From: JAUNSR01 sp036655355 | GTDB taxonomy: Bacteria > Bacteroidota > Bacteroidia > Bacteroidales > JAUNSR01 | Direction of reading: 5' to 3' | NCBI GenBank assembly: GCA_036655355.1 | Contig: JAVVQG010000001.1 | Span: 124,001 to 188,000, forward strand | DNA length: 64,000 nucleotides | Shown here: piece by piece, positions 51,172 to 60,401 of the stretch | Numbering within the stretch: the first letter of the stretch is position 1 | How the letters are laid out: each line of letters starts with the position of its first letter | Position numbers and translations under genes: made by a program | The notes under the pieces: generated by a model | The model's input: only the letters and a program-made list of their open reading frames with translations | Database searches by the model: none | Told to the model about the DNA's origin: nothing

Positions 51172-51975
51172 TTAATCATTTATTTTCTTTGAAGCCGATT
51201 CGAAAATCTTTTTCGCATCTTTAGCATATTTCCCGTCCGGGAATTCATTGATAAAGCTGTAATACTCATCAATCACGTCGCGATAACGCTCCTCTTTTTT
51301 CTCGTCCACACTGTGTTGAGCTTCTTCATATCTTGATTTCAAGACAATCATAAACAACTCCTCCTTGAACTTGGTGTAAGGATAGTCACGAATGGCATTT
51401 GTTGCCGTAATCACGGCCGACTCATAGTTATTTGCACGGTAAGTACCCAAGTCATAATACAACTTTGCATTCATCAGCTCTTTCTCGGTCAACTTATCCT
51501 GCAGCTCAAAAATCATGCGCTGTACATCCGCCACTTTCTCGCTTTTCGGATAATATTCCAAAAACAGCTGAAATTCATTAATGGCTTTGTAAGTTCCGCT
51601 CTGATCCAAACGAGGATCCGGTGAATCCAGATAATAGCCCAATCCTGCGTAATAACGCGCAAGCTCAGTATATTCCCCTTTTGGATAATTCGTATAATAT
51701 GTAGTGAAATATTGTCCTGCTGTTACATAATCTTTTGCTCCAAAATAACTTTGGGCAAGAAGATAAAGGGCTTCTTCAGCTCTTTCAGTTCCTTTATAAA
51801 TAGGTACCAAATCTTCTAACAACGTGTAAGCCTTTGTGTATTTCTTATTTTCAAAACTCTTCTTAGCATAATCGTATTTCAGCTCGTAATCAGAGCTTTT
51901 CAACACCTTATTATACTCTCCGCAAGAAGCGAATGTCAACGCGATAGTTAGAAAAAGTAAGATTTTCTTCATCAT
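51172..51975 (-). CDS. bamD: Outer-membrane assembly lipoprotein BamD
   Basis: A 267-residue lipoprotein (MMKKILLFLTIALTFASC, Cys18 lipidated) made of about five TPR-like helical pairs (KSFENKKYTKAYTLLEDLVP, AEEALYLLAQSYFGAKDY, SGTYKAINEFQLFLEYYPKS). With BamA it forms the essential core of the beta-barrel assembly machinery. The start at 51975 is 19 nt after a consensus -7 element (TACATTTG). It is the first gene of bamD-rpoZ-DUF4293. Confidence 0.93.
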   Translation of the reverse strand: MMKKILLFLTIALTFASCGEYNKVLKSSDYELKYDYAKKSFENKKYTKAYTLLEDLVPIYKGTERAEEALYLLAQSYFGAKDYVTAGQYFTTYYTNYPKGEYTELARYYAGLGYYLDSPDPRLDQSGTYKAINEFQLFLEYYPKSEKVADVQRMIFELQDKLTEKELMNAKLYYDLGTYRANNYESAVITATNAIRDYPYTKFKEELFMIVLKSRYEEAQHSVDEKKEERYRDVIDEYYSFINEFPDGKYAKDAKKIFESASKKIND

Positions 51976-51993
51976 GTATATATTTGTAATGCG

Positions 51994-52001
51994 CAAATGT
52001 A
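51994..52001 (-). promoter_or_regulatory. -7 promoter element (TACATTTG) for bamD
   Basis: A perfect TAnnTTTG match on the minus strand 19 nt before the ATG, implying a leader of about a dozen bases. Confidence 0.55.
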
Positions 52002-52484
52002 GTTGTTCCGTTTTAAATAATAAAACGAATCAAAGAAAATTAACAGAGTTATGTTTAAATCTGGTATCCCGATTGAAACACTTTCTTTCTTAAAATGTTC
52101 ATTGACTGAACGGATTTTTCATTCCTGAAAAACAATTCAAAAGAATCACTTTTCCTTTTATAACTCGCCGGGTGAGTCCCGGCCCCCTACAGCCACGCAA
52201 ATGGTTTTCATTCTTATTAAATATGTATTATTTTTCTACAAAATTCACTTTAGGCAAGCTTTTCCACAAAGAAAAGAAAATTATATCATTTTGCAATTTA
52301 CCACACAAAATTAATCACGAGTTAAACTAAAACGGTCGCCGGATGTATAATTATCAACAGAAGTTTCATTTTCTTCTCTATCATATTGAAGTAGATAGAG
52401 AGAAAATAGAAGTAAATAGATTTCGAATCCGTTATCTTTATCTGTTTTTTCCTAACTTTGTAACTCATTAAAACGATTTGATAT
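52002..52484. other. Intergenic region between bamD and the PspC gene
   Basis: About 480 bp with no supported gene. It is AT-rich except for an isolated GC-rich hairpin (GCCGGG 52167-52172, CCCGGC 52178-52183). A short minus-strand open frame at 52322-52516 has no signal or family likeness and crosses the PspC promoter. Confidence 0.5.
52453..52460 (+). promoter_or_regulatory. -7 promoter element (TAACTTTG) for the PspC-uvrB transcript
   Basis: A perfect TAnnTTTG match 24 nt before the PspC ATG. Confidence 0.55.
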
Positions 52485-52673
52485 ATGGAAAAGAGATTAT
52501 ACAAGTCTAAAGACAAAAAGATCGCCGGCGTTTGTGGTGGTATCGCAGATTATTTAGGGGTAGACCCTACGGTAATTCGTGTAGCTTTTGCTCTATTAGT
52601 GATCTTTACCGGCTTTGTGCCGGGAATTATCGCTTACGTACTAATGGCTATCATCATTCCTGATCAAAATTAA
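52485..52673 (+). CDS. Minimal PspC-domain membrane protein
   Basis: A 62-residue protein that is almost nothing but a PspC domain: MEKRLYKSKDKKIAGVCGGI, then YLGVDPTVIRVAFALLVIFTG and one further membrane helix (GIIAYVLMAIIIP). PspC proteins relate to envelope stress; this short form is common in Bacteroidota and its role is unproven. It lies 3 nt before uvrB, so the two are co-transcribed. Confidence 0.93.
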   Translation: MEKRLYKSKDKKIAGVCGGIADYLGVDPTVIRVAFALLVIFTGFVPGIIAYVLMAIIIPDQN

Positions 52674-52676
52674 ACG

Positions 52677-54695
52677 ATGGACTTAAAAATCATTTCGCCT
52701 TATAAACCTACAGGGGATCAACCTGAGGCTATCAAACAACTTGCGCAAGGTGTTAACGAAGGGATTCCTTATCAGACCCTGCTGGGAGTAACCGGCTCGG
52801 GGAAAACCTTTACGATGGCCAATGTTATCGAACGAACCCAAAAGCCGACTCTGATTTTAAGTCATAACAAAACCCTTGCCGCCCAGCTGTACGGCGAATT
52901 CAAGAATTTCTTTCCGGACAACGCCGTTGAATATTTCGTATCTTATTACGATTATTACCAACCGGAAGCATACATCCCTTCGACAGACACCTACATCGAA
53001 AAAGATCTTGCAATCAATGACGAGATAGAGAAATTGCGATTATCTACTACGGCATCGCTGCTTTCGGGTCGAAGAGACGTGGTGGTGGTGTCTTCTGTGT
53101 CGTGCCTCTACGGGATTGGAAACCCGGAGGATTTCCACAGCAATATGATCCATGTGAAAGTGGGTGAGAATTTTACACGCAACGTATTCTTGCGCCGACT
53201 GGTTGAAAGCCAGTATTCCCGAAACGAGGTGCAGTTCGCACGTGGAAATTTTCGTGTAAAAGGCGATTCGGTTGATATCTTTCTAGCTTATATCGACCTC
53301 ATCGTTCGTGTTGTGTTCTGGGGTGATGAGATTGAATCGATCGAGACAGTGGACCCTGTTACTGGACATACCATCGCCCAGTTTGAGGATTACAACATCG
53401 CTCCGGCAAATATATTTGTAACAACGAAAGCCCGTATTGACCGAGCAATCGGAGAGATTGAACTAGACCTGGGTAGACAGGTGGAGTTCTTTAAATCCAT
53501 CGGCAAAGAACTCGAGGCAAAACGCCTATATGAACGTGTCACCTACGACATTGAGATGATTCGTGAGACCGGCCACTGCTCCGGTATCGAAAACTATTCC
53601 CGCTATTTTGACGGACGCCCTCCCGGCTCTCGTCCGTTCTGCCTTTTAGATTACTTCCCGGATGACTTTTTAGTCATTATTGACGAAAGTCACGTTACGA
53701 TTCCTCAGATACGTGCGATGTACGGAGGGGATTTTTCCCGTAAAACAAATCTTGTAGAATACGGCTTCAGACTTCCTGCTGCCATCGATAACCGTCCCCT
53801 AAAATTCGAAGAGTTTGAAACTTTAGCCAGTCAGGCCATTTTTGTAAGTGCCACACCGGCCGATTATGAATTGGAGAAATCAGAAGGGGTGATTGCCGAA
53901 CAGGTTATCAGACCGACGGGACTACTTGATCCGGTCATCGAAGTTCGTCCGAGTCTGAATCAAATCGACGACCTTCTGGAGGAGATCCGACTGCGTGTAG
54001 AACGGGACGAACGTGTTTTGGTTACAACGCTGACGAAACGAATGGCTGAGGAATTAGATGTTTACCTACAACGGCTTGATATCCGATCCACTTATATCCA
54101 CTCCGACGTTGAAACACTCGAAAGGATCCGTATCATGGAAGACCTGCGAAATGGACTATATGATGTATTGATCGGAGTAAACCTGCTGCGTGAGGGTCTT
54201 GACCTTCCGGAAGTGTCCCTGGTGGCAATTTTGGATGCGGATAAAGAGGGATTCCTGCGTTCTCATCGCTCCCTGACACAAACCGCGGGGCGTGCGGCGC
54301 GAAATCTGAACGGCTATGTGATCATGTATGCCGATAAAATCACAGACAGCATGAGAAAAACGATTGATGAAACAAATCGTCGTCGTGAAAAACAGATGAA
54401 ATACAATGAAGATCACGGCATCACGCCTCAAGCCATCGTAAAAGCACGAAAAGCGATTTTGGGTGAAGAGATTGCCGCTATCGTCGAACCGAATGCCTAC
54501 GTAGAGGGCATGGCTCCTGCATTGGTGGCCGATCCGGTAGAAAAATACATGAGTGTCGGACAGATTGAGAAAGAGATTGAAAACGTTCGAAAACAAATGA
54601 TGAAAGCCGCTAAAAACCTAGAGTTCATTGAAGCAGCTCAACTCAGAGACGAAATTATCCGTTTGGAAAACTTATTGGCCTCAAAACAGGCATAA
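52677..54695 (+). CDS. uvrB: Excinuclease ABC subunit UvrB
   Basis: A 672-residue helicase-like repair protein with Walker A LLGVTGSGKTFTMANVI near residue 36, the beta-hairpin YYDYYQPEAYIP, helicase motifs through LLREGLDLPEVSLVAILDAD and QTAGRAARN, and a C-terminal UVR domain (IEKEIENVRKQMMKAAKNLE). It verifies lesions and recruits UvrC. It lies 3 nt after the PspC gene. Confidence 0.97.
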   Translation: MDLKIISPYKPTGDQPEAIKQLAQGVNEGIPYQTLLGVTGSGKTFTMANVIERTQKPTLILSHNKTLAAQLYGEFKNFFPDNAVEYFVSYYDYYQPEAYIPSTDTYIEKDLAINDEIEKLRLSTTASLLSGRRDVVVVSSVSCLYGIGNPEDFHSNMIHVKVGENFTRNVFLRRLVESQYSRNEVQFARGNFRVKGDSVDIFLAYIDLIVRVVFWGDEIESIETVDPVTGHTIAQFEDYNIAPANIFVTTKARIDRAIGEIELDLGRQVEFFKSIGKELEAKRLYERVTYDIEMIRETGHCSGIENYSRYFDGRPPGSRPFCLLDYFPDDFLVIIDESHVTIPQIRAMYGGDFSRKTNLVEYGFRLPAAIDNRPLKFEEFETLASQAIFVSATPADYELEKSEGVIAEQVIRPTGLLDPVIEVRPSLNQIDDLLEEIRLRVERDERVLVTTLTKRMAEELDVYLQRLDIRSTYIHSDVETLERIRIMEDLRNGLYDVLIGVNLLREGLDLPEVSLVAILDADKEGFLRSHRSLTQTAGRAARNLNGYVIMYADKITDSMRKTIDETNRRREKQMKYNEDHGITPQAIVKARKAILGEEIAAIVEPNAYVEGMAPALVADPVEKYMSVGQIEKEIENVRKQMMKAAKNLEFIEAAQLRDEIIRLENLLASKQA

Positions 54696-54782
54696 CCATC
54701 ACAGAAGAGAAATAGATACGATTATAGGACGTTCCTGTTATTTGGGGAACGCCTGACCACAAACCTTTATAAATATATTCAG

Positions 54783-56450
54783 ATGAAATCCGACATTGAA
54801 ATTGCAAGAGAGTGTAGCCTGGAAAAGATCAAAAAAGTTGCTACTGACATCGGCATTCCTCGCGACGAGGTGTTGAACTATGGTAAGTACATTGCGAAGA
54901 TTCCGGTTGACCTGATTGATGAGTCAAAAGCAAAACAGAACAACCTGATTCTTGTCACCGCTATTACTCCTACAAGAGCCGGAATTGGAAAAACTACAGT
55001 AAGTATCGGTCTTGCACTGGGACTTAATAAGATTGGTAAAAAAGCGATTGTTGCTCTTCGCGAGCCATCACTCGGGCCATGTTTCGGTATGAAGGGCGGT
55101 GCTGCCGGAGGCGGTTACGCACAGGTACTCCCGATGGAAAACATCAACCTGCACTTCACAGGCGATTTCCATGCGATCACTTCGGCTCACAATATGATTA
55201 CCGCATTGTTGGATAATTATATCTTCCAGAACAGAAGTACAAAACCGGGACTGAAAGAGATCCTGTGGAAACGCGTACTCGATGTGAATGATCGTGGACT
55301 GAGAAACATCGTAACCGGACTCGGCAGCAGTGCAAACGGGATTCCGGGACAAACGGGATTCGACATCACTCCGGCTTCTGAAATCATGGCAATCCTTTGT
55401 CTTGCAACGGATTTGGATGATCTTCGCCGCCGTGTTGAAAATATCCTGCTCGGATATAACTATGACGGAACTCCTTTCACTGTGAAAGACCTTGGTATCG
55501 CAGGTGCGATCACCGTATTATTGAAAGACGCCATCAATCCGAATATCGTACAGACAACAGAAAATACAGCTGCGTTCGTTCACGGAGGACCTTTTGCCAA
55601 TATCGCTCATGGATGTAACTCCATCATCGCTACGAAAATGGCAATGTCATTCGGTGAATACACCATTACAGAAGCTGGATTCGGTGCTGACCTGGGTGCA
55701 GAGAAATTCTTCAACATCAAATGCCGCAAAGCGGGTATCTCCCCTAAACTAACGATCATCGTAGCTACTGCTCAAGGACTGAAAATGCACGGAGGCGTGG
55801 CAATCGATAAGATCAAAGAGCCGGATATGGCTGGGTTGATCAAGGGATTCGACAACCTTGACAAGCACATCGAAAACATGCGTTCTTTCGGACAGACCGT
55901 AATGGTTGCTTTCAACAGATATGCATTTGACACCAACGAGGAAGTGGAAGCTATCGCTGCTCATTGTGAAAAAATGGGTGTTAAATTTGTTGTGAACAAC
56001 GCATTCCTTGAAGGAGGCGAAGGTGCTGTCAACTTGGCGAACGCCGTTGTGGAAAGCATAGAAAACAATCCGTCGGAAGAGTTGAAATTCACTTATAAAG
56101 ATGAAGATTCAATTAAAACGAAAATCGAAAAAGTAGCTTACGACATTTACGGAGCCGCTTCGGTAACATTTAGTGAGAAAGCGAATAAGATGATCAAACA
56201 TGTGGAAGAGTTGGGTATCGGACATTTCCCCGTATGTATCGCAAAAACACAGTTCTCGTTCTCTGCCGATCCGAAAGCTTATGGCGTAGCGAAAGGATTT
56301 GATTTTAAAATCAATGATATCGTCATCAACAAAGGTGCTGAATTCATCGTTGCCATTGCCGGTGAAATCATGCGTATGCCGGGACTACCGAAAGTTCCTC
56401 AGGCAAACTTCATCGATATCGTAGATGGTAACATCGAAGGTTTAAGTTAA
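54783..56450 (+). CDS. fhs: Formate-tetrahydrofolate ligase
   Basis: A 555-residue enzyme that makes 10-formyl-THF from formate, THF and ATP. Visible motifs are the P-loop-like TPTRAGIGKTTVSIGLALG near residue 63, REPSLGPCFGMKGGAAGGGYAQV and the later FHAITSAHNMITALLDN. It feeds one-carbon units to purine and formyl-Met synthesis. It is a single gene; a hairpin (GGACGTTCC / GGAACGCC, about 54727-54753) precedes it and a terminator follows. Confidence 0.97.
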   Translation: MKSDIEIARECSLEKIKKVATDIGIPRDEVLNYGKYIAKIPVDLIDESKAKQNNLILVTAITPTRAGIGKTTVSIGLALGLNKIGKKAIVALREPSLGPCFGMKGGAAGGGYAQVLPMENINLHFTGDFHAITSAHNMITALLDNYIFQNRSTKPGLKEILWKRVLDVNDRGLRNIVTGLGSSANGIPGQTGFDITPASEIMAILCLATDLDDLRRRVENILLGYNYDGTPFTVKDLGIAGAITVLLKDAINPNIVQTTENTAAFVHGGPFANIAHGCNSIIATKMAMSFGEYTITEAGFGADLGAEKFFNIKCRKAGISPKLTIIVATAQGLKMHGGVAIDKIKEPDMAGLIKGFDNLDKHIENMRSFGQTVMVAFNRYAFDTNEEVEAIAAHCEKMGVKFVVNNAFLEGGEGAVNLANAVVESIENNPSEELKFTYKDEDSIKTKIEKVAYDIYGAASVTFSEKANKMIKHVEELGIGHFPVCIAKTQFSFSADPKAYGVAKGFDFKINDIVINKGAEFIVAIAGEIMRMPGLPKVPQANFIDIVDGNIEGLS

Positions 56451-56470
56451 TCTGAACATACATTTTAAAG

Positions 56471-56501
56471 AGGGGATTTCTTCGGGAATCCCCTTTTTTT
56501 A
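56471..56501 (+). terminator. Terminator downstream of fhs
   Basis: AGGGGATT (56471-56478) pairs with AATCCCCT (56487-56494), followed by seven or more T. Confidence 0.88.
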
Positions 56502-56559
56502 TTTGCGAAATATTCATTGACCTTTATTATAATTTCAAATGTGAACCATCTTGCACACA

Positions 56560-56596
56560 TAAGGTTATACCTTAAAATAATGATGAACCACATCAT
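56560..56596 (+). promoter_or_regulatory. Two short inverted repeats upstream of the second MDR oxidoreductase gene
   Basis: TAAGGT-TAT-ACCTTA (56560-56574) and ATGATG-AACCA-CATCAT (56580-56596) are both perfect 6-bp-arm inverted repeats, 30-66 nt upstream of the ATG, in the position of an operator pair. Confidence 0.4.
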
Positions 56597-56625
56597 CTGA
56601 ACCATATAATCTTATAATTTGTGTG

Positions 56626-57561
56626 ATGAAAAGTTTACAAATGAATGCATATGGACGTACCGAAACGCTCTCTTTTTCGGAGATTCCGGTGCCTGTACTT
56701 TCACCCGGCGACATTTTAGTGAAAGTGGCTGCAGTCGGAATAAATCCCTTCGATATAAAATTATTGACTGGAGAATTCAGAAATGAAATACCACAGCAGT
56801 TGCCGGTAACGATCGGGAGTGACTTTGCCGGCGAAGTGATGGAAACCGGAAGCCAGGTCACTCATTTCCAAAAAGGGATGAAAGTGTACGGAAGCGGCAT
56901 TTCAATAGCCGGTGGATCTGGAGCATTGGCGGAATTCCTTCGTGTAAAGGGTGGTAAAATTTCAGTGATGCCCGACAACACCTCTTACATTGAGGCGGCT
57001 GCTTTCGTCACGCCCGGATGTACAGCACAGCAAGCCGTATCGTGGAATTTGAATGTTAAACCGGGACAAAAGATTCTTATTATCGGAGGAGCCGGAGCTG
57101 TTGGAAGCCTTGCCACCCAAATGTGTTTAAATATCGGTGCGCATGTCGCCGTAACGGTCGGAAACGAGGACATTCCCTACATGAAGGAACTCGGGGTGGA
57201 TCTGATCATTAATTATCACCTGCAACCTTTTGAGAATCTGATCCACGATTATGACGGCGTACTCGATACACAGGGCGGAGAAACACTCCTTAAATGTTTT
57301 GGAGTTTTGAAGCCGGGAGGTACGTTGGTTTCTTTGGTAAGCAAGCCTAGTGAAGAATTATGCAGAGAATACGGTGTAAAAGGGGTCTATCAAATGACTG
57401 AAATCAATACCCGGTCACTGAATACACTTAATTTTTTGATTGAAGAGAAAATACTGAAACCACACCATATCGTTGAAGTACCTTTTAATGAAGCGATAGC
57501 GGCTATCGACCACAAATTGAAAGGAAATTTCCCGGGTAAAGTGGTGATAACAATGAATTAA
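56626..57561 (+). CDS. NADP-dependent MDR oxidoreductase (quinone-oxidoreductase-like)
   Basis: A 311-residue zinc-free medium-chain reductase. The N-terminal GroES-like domain has VAAVGINPFDIKLLTGEF and TIGSDFAGEVMETG. The Rossmann domain has IIGGAGAVGSLATQMC near residue 145 and DTQGGETLLKCFGVLKPGG. The family reduces quinones or enones with NADPH; the substrate is unknown. The ATG at 56626 is used rather than the GTG at 56623; MNAYGR at 56641 is another option. It is closed by a long terminator. Confidence 0.88.
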   Translation: MKSLQMNAYGRTETLSFSEIPVPVLSPGDILVKVAAVGINPFDIKLLTGEFRNEIPQQLPVTIGSDFAGEVMETGSQVTHFQKGMKVYGSGISIAGGSGALAEFLRVKGGKISVMPDNTSYIEAAAFVTPGCTAQQAVSWNLNVKPGQKILIIGGAGAVGSLATQMCLNIGAHVAVTVGNEDIPYMKELGVDLIINYHLQPFENLIHDYDGVLDTQGGETLLKCFGVLKPGGTLVSLVSKPSEELCREYGVKGVYQMTEINTRSLNTLNFLIEEKILKPHHIVEVPFNEAIAAIDHKLKGNFPGKVVITMN

Positions 57562-57609
57562 ATAGAAGAAGGAGGATATTCACCTTTTGGAATATCCTCC
57601 TTCTTCTAT
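57562..57609. terminator. Bidirectional terminator between the oxidoreductase and DsrE genes
   Basis: ATAGAAGAAGGAGGATATT (about 57562-57580) is complementary to AATATCCTCCTTCTTCTAT (57591-57609), a 19-bp perfect stem between convergent genes. Confidence 0.85.
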
Positions 57610-57656
57610 CATTTATAATATCAACTAACATTTGGTCTGAATTTCGGTATCGTTCG

Positions 57657-57998
57657 CTACAACGACAACAGGGGTGTCTGATCCTGAATAATATGGGTAA
57701 TCTCCTCACCCACCATTTCAAGCTGGACGTTCATTTTCTCAAGCGTTTCAGTCACACCATACTCTTCGGCACATACGATACATGCTTTAACTTTTACTCC
57801 CTGCTCGATCAGTTTTTGCACTTTCAAGCGAACCGTTTCATCATCTGCAGCTATCTGGACGGATGGCCCCCAAATAATTAAATCAATGGCTTTCCACATT
57901 CCTTTTTCCAACGCGCCTTCAGCATAGCGTAAAACAACTTTCAACGCTACATCTTTTTCACCACTGGTCCATAGTATCGTTAGCTTTTCGTTTTCCAT
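57657..57998 (-). CDS. DsrE/DsrF-like family protein
   Basis: A 113-residue protein of the DsrE fold: an alternating alpha/beta pattern with KLTILWTSGEKDVALKVVL, AIDLIIWGPSVQIAADD and VKVKACIVCAEEYGVTETLEK. The Cys pair region (ACIVCAEEYG) corresponds to the position of the sulfur-carrying Cys in some family members. Sulfur transfer is possible but unproven. It is a single gene; a hairpin (about 58042-58078) lies upstream on the minus strand. Confidence 0.85.
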   Translation of the reverse strand: MENEKLTILWTSGEKDVALKVVLRYAEGALEKGMWKAIDLIIWGPSVQIAADDETVRLKVQKLIEQGVKVKACIVCAEEYGVTETLEKMNVQLEMVGEEITHIIQDQTPLLSL

Positions 57999-58164
57999 AA
58001 TAATTTTCTTGAAAAATGGTTTTAGTTATTTTTTCATCCCCGATAAACAGGATTTGTCGTCAGAATCCCTGTTTTATCTACATTTTTAAAACAACTAAAT
58101 CGTTTAAAAGTTCGGACAAATACTGAAATATGTGAATTTGCCTAATTTTAAGAACCCTTTATCG

Positions 58165-58172
58165 TAAATTTG
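58165..58172 (+). promoter_or_regulatory. -7 promoter element (TAAATTTG) for the YgiQ gene
   Basis: A perfect TAnnTTTG match 26 nt before the ATG. Confidence 0.6.
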
Positions 58173-58198
58173 CCATCAAATCAAAGATAAACGTATAA

Positions 58199-60130
58199 AT
58201 GAAAAATAACACACCTACCCCATCCGTTCGACTGCAAGACTGGCTTCCAACCACAAAGAAAGAGATGGAAATCCGTGGGTGGGATTACCTGGATGTCATT
58301 ATATTCTCAGGAGATGCATATGTGGATCATCCCTCTTTCGGTGCAGCCGTAATTGGACGTGTACTCGAAGCAGAAGGACTACGGGTAGCGATCGTACCAC
58401 AGCCGAACTGGCGGGATGACCTACGTGATTTTAAGAAACTTGGAACACCTCGTCTCTTTTTCGGGGTTTCAGCCGGAGCGATGGACTCAATGGTAAACCA
58501 TTATACGGCTAACAAACGTCTGCGCTCTGACGACGCATACACACCTGACGGAAAATCAGGGATGAGACCGGATCTTCCGACGGTAGTTTACTCCGCTATT
58601 CTTCGCGAATTATTTCCCGATACACCCATCGTTGTTGGTGGCATCGAAGCCTCTCTTCGCCGTTTGGGATATTATGATTATTGGGAGGATAAATTACGCC
58701 CCGGTATTCTTGCCGAAAGCAAAGCCGACATGCTGATATATGGAATGGGCGAAAAGCCGCTTCGCGAATTGGTCCGTCGCCTCCGTGCGGGAGAACCTTT
58801 CAGCGATATCAAAGACCTGAAACAGACAGTTGTACGCATGCCTTTGGAAAGTATTCCGCAGGAGAAAGAAACCAAAGAGGATATCGTACTCTTCTCGTTT
58901 GAAGAGTGTAAAAAAGAGAAGATCAAACATGCACAGAACTTCCGCCACATCGAGGAGGAATCGAACAAATACAGTGCTGCGCGATTGTGGCAAAAGACCG
59001 GAGAGATCGCCGTGTTGGTGAATCCACCCTTTCCTCCTATGTCGGAGGAGGAGATAGACGCCTCTTTCGATCTGCCGTATACACGTCGTCCACATCCCAA
59101 ATACAAAGAGAAACGCATTCCGGCTTACGAAATGATTAAATTCTCTGTGAATATGCATCGTGGTTGCTTCGGAGGATGCGCTTTCTGTACGATCTCTGCA
59201 CATCAGGGTAAATTTATCGCCTCACGCTCTAAAGCATCGATCCTGAAAGAAGTAAAAGAGCTTACCAAGTTACCTGATTTCAAAGGATATCTGAGTGACT
59301 TGGGTGGTCCCTCAGCGAATATGTATAAGATGAAAGGAGTGAATGAGGATATCTGTAAAAAATGCAAGAAGCCCTCTTGTCTCCACCCTGTCGTTTGTCC
59401 GAACCTGAATACAGACCACTCGGCATTGTTAGAGGTTTATCATGCGGTGGATGCAATCCCTGCGATAAAAAAATCATTCATCGGAAGTGGTGTCAGATAT
59501 GATTTGCTGATGCATCGGAGCAAGAATGAGAAAGTGAACAAAGTGAATCTTCAATATACGGAAGAGTTGATCGAGAAACATGTATCGGGAAGATTGAAAG
59601 TGGCTCCGGAACACACTTCGGACAAAACGCTTTCCATCATGCGAAAACCCTCTTTCAAACAATTTATTGAATTCAAACGTATTTTTGACCGTGTAAACCG
59701 GGAGCAGGGAATGAAACAACAGATCATTCCATATTTCATTTCAAGTCATCCGGGAAGTACTCAGGAAGATATGGCGGAACTGGCTGCAGAAACCAAACGC
59801 CTCGACTTCAAACTCGAACAGGTTCAAGACTTTACACCCACACCAATGACTGTAGCAACGGAGATCTATTACACAGGTTACCATCCGTATACACTCGAAA
59901 AGACGTATACCGCCCATTCGAAAGAGGAGAAACTGCAACAGAGACAATTCTTCTTTTGGTATCAGCCGGATATGCGTCGTTCGATTCAGAATGCACTGAA
60001 TAAAATGAATCGTCCCGATCTGCTAAAAAAACTATACAGCGATAATTCCTCTTTCAAACCGGGAAAGACGGAGAGCTCACGTATCGAAGAGCGCAGAAAA
60101 GGAGCCTCTCCTTCAAAAAGACGACGTTAA
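58199..60130 (+). CDS. YgiQ family radical-SAM protein
   Basis: A 643-residue protein with a long N-terminal UPF0313 region (LPTTKKEMEIRGWDYLDVIIFSGDAYVDHPSFG). The radical-SAM core is marked by the iron-sulfur motif GCFGGCAFC (CxxxCxxC) and a later Cys cluster (CKKCKKPSC). The C-terminus is basic and probably disordered (ERRKGASPSKRRR). The reaction of YgiQ proteins is unknown. It is a single gene with its own promoter and a strong terminator. Confidence 0.94.
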   Translation: MKNNTPTPSVRLQDWLPTTKKEMEIRGWDYLDVIIFSGDAYVDHPSFGAAVIGRVLEAEGLRVAIVPQPNWRDDLRDFKKLGTPRLFFGVSAGAMDSMVNHYTANKRLRSDDAYTPDGKSGMRPDLPTVVYSAILRELFPDTPIVVGGIEASLRRLGYYDYWEDKLRPGILAESKADMLIYGMGEKPLRELVRRLRAGEPFSDIKDLKQTVVRMPLESIPQEKETKEDIVLFSFEECKKEKIKHAQNFRHIEEESNKYSAARLWQKTGEIAVLVNPPFPPMSEEEIDASFDLPYTRRPHPKYKEKRIPAYEMIKFSVNMHRGCFGGCAFCTISAHQGKFIASRSKASILKEVKELTKLPDFKGYLSDLGGPSANMYKMKGVNEDICKKCKKPSCLHPVVCPNLNTDHSALLEVYHAVDAIPAIKKSFIGSGVRYDLLMHRSKNEKVNKVNLQYTEELIEKHVSGRLKVAPEHTSDKTLSIMRKPSFKQFIEFKRIFDRVNREQGMKQQIIPYFISSHPGSTQEDMAELAAETKRLDFKLEQVQDFTPTPMTVATEIYYTGYHPYTLEKTYTAHSKEEKLQQRQFFFWYQPDMRRSIQNALNKMNRPDLLKKLYSDNSSFKPGKTESSRIEERRKGASPSKRRR

Positions 60131-60230
60131 GAATCCTGAGGAGAAATCCTCTATTCTTTTAAGGCTCGCGGAATTCAGTACTGCGGGTTAGGATGCGAAA
60201 GGATATTCTTGAAATGGAATTCTTGAAAAA

Positions 60231-60275
60231 GTGAACCCCGAAAGTTGTAATTCAACTTTCGGGGTTCACTTTTTT
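60231..60275 (+). terminator. Terminator downstream of the YgiQ gene
   Basis: GTGAACCCCGAAAGTTG (60231-60247) pairs perfectly with CAACTTTCGGGGTTCAC (60253-60269), followed by six T. Confidence 0.93.
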
Positions 60276-60401
60276 CGTACAATGATTTCCGCTCACATCA
60301 TTTAAACAGAATACCGTTTAATAACAACAAGAAATATTTAGTATAAAAGTTCATCGGCTCTATCCATCACTTGCAGAATATAAATTCACCTCAAGTTTCG
60401 C

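Noticed and set aside
52322..52516. Minus-strand 64-codon frame upstream of the PspC gene
   Set aside because: It covers the PspC promoter and start codon, has no recognisable family, and is Ile/Lys-rich as expected from AT-rich non-coding DNA.
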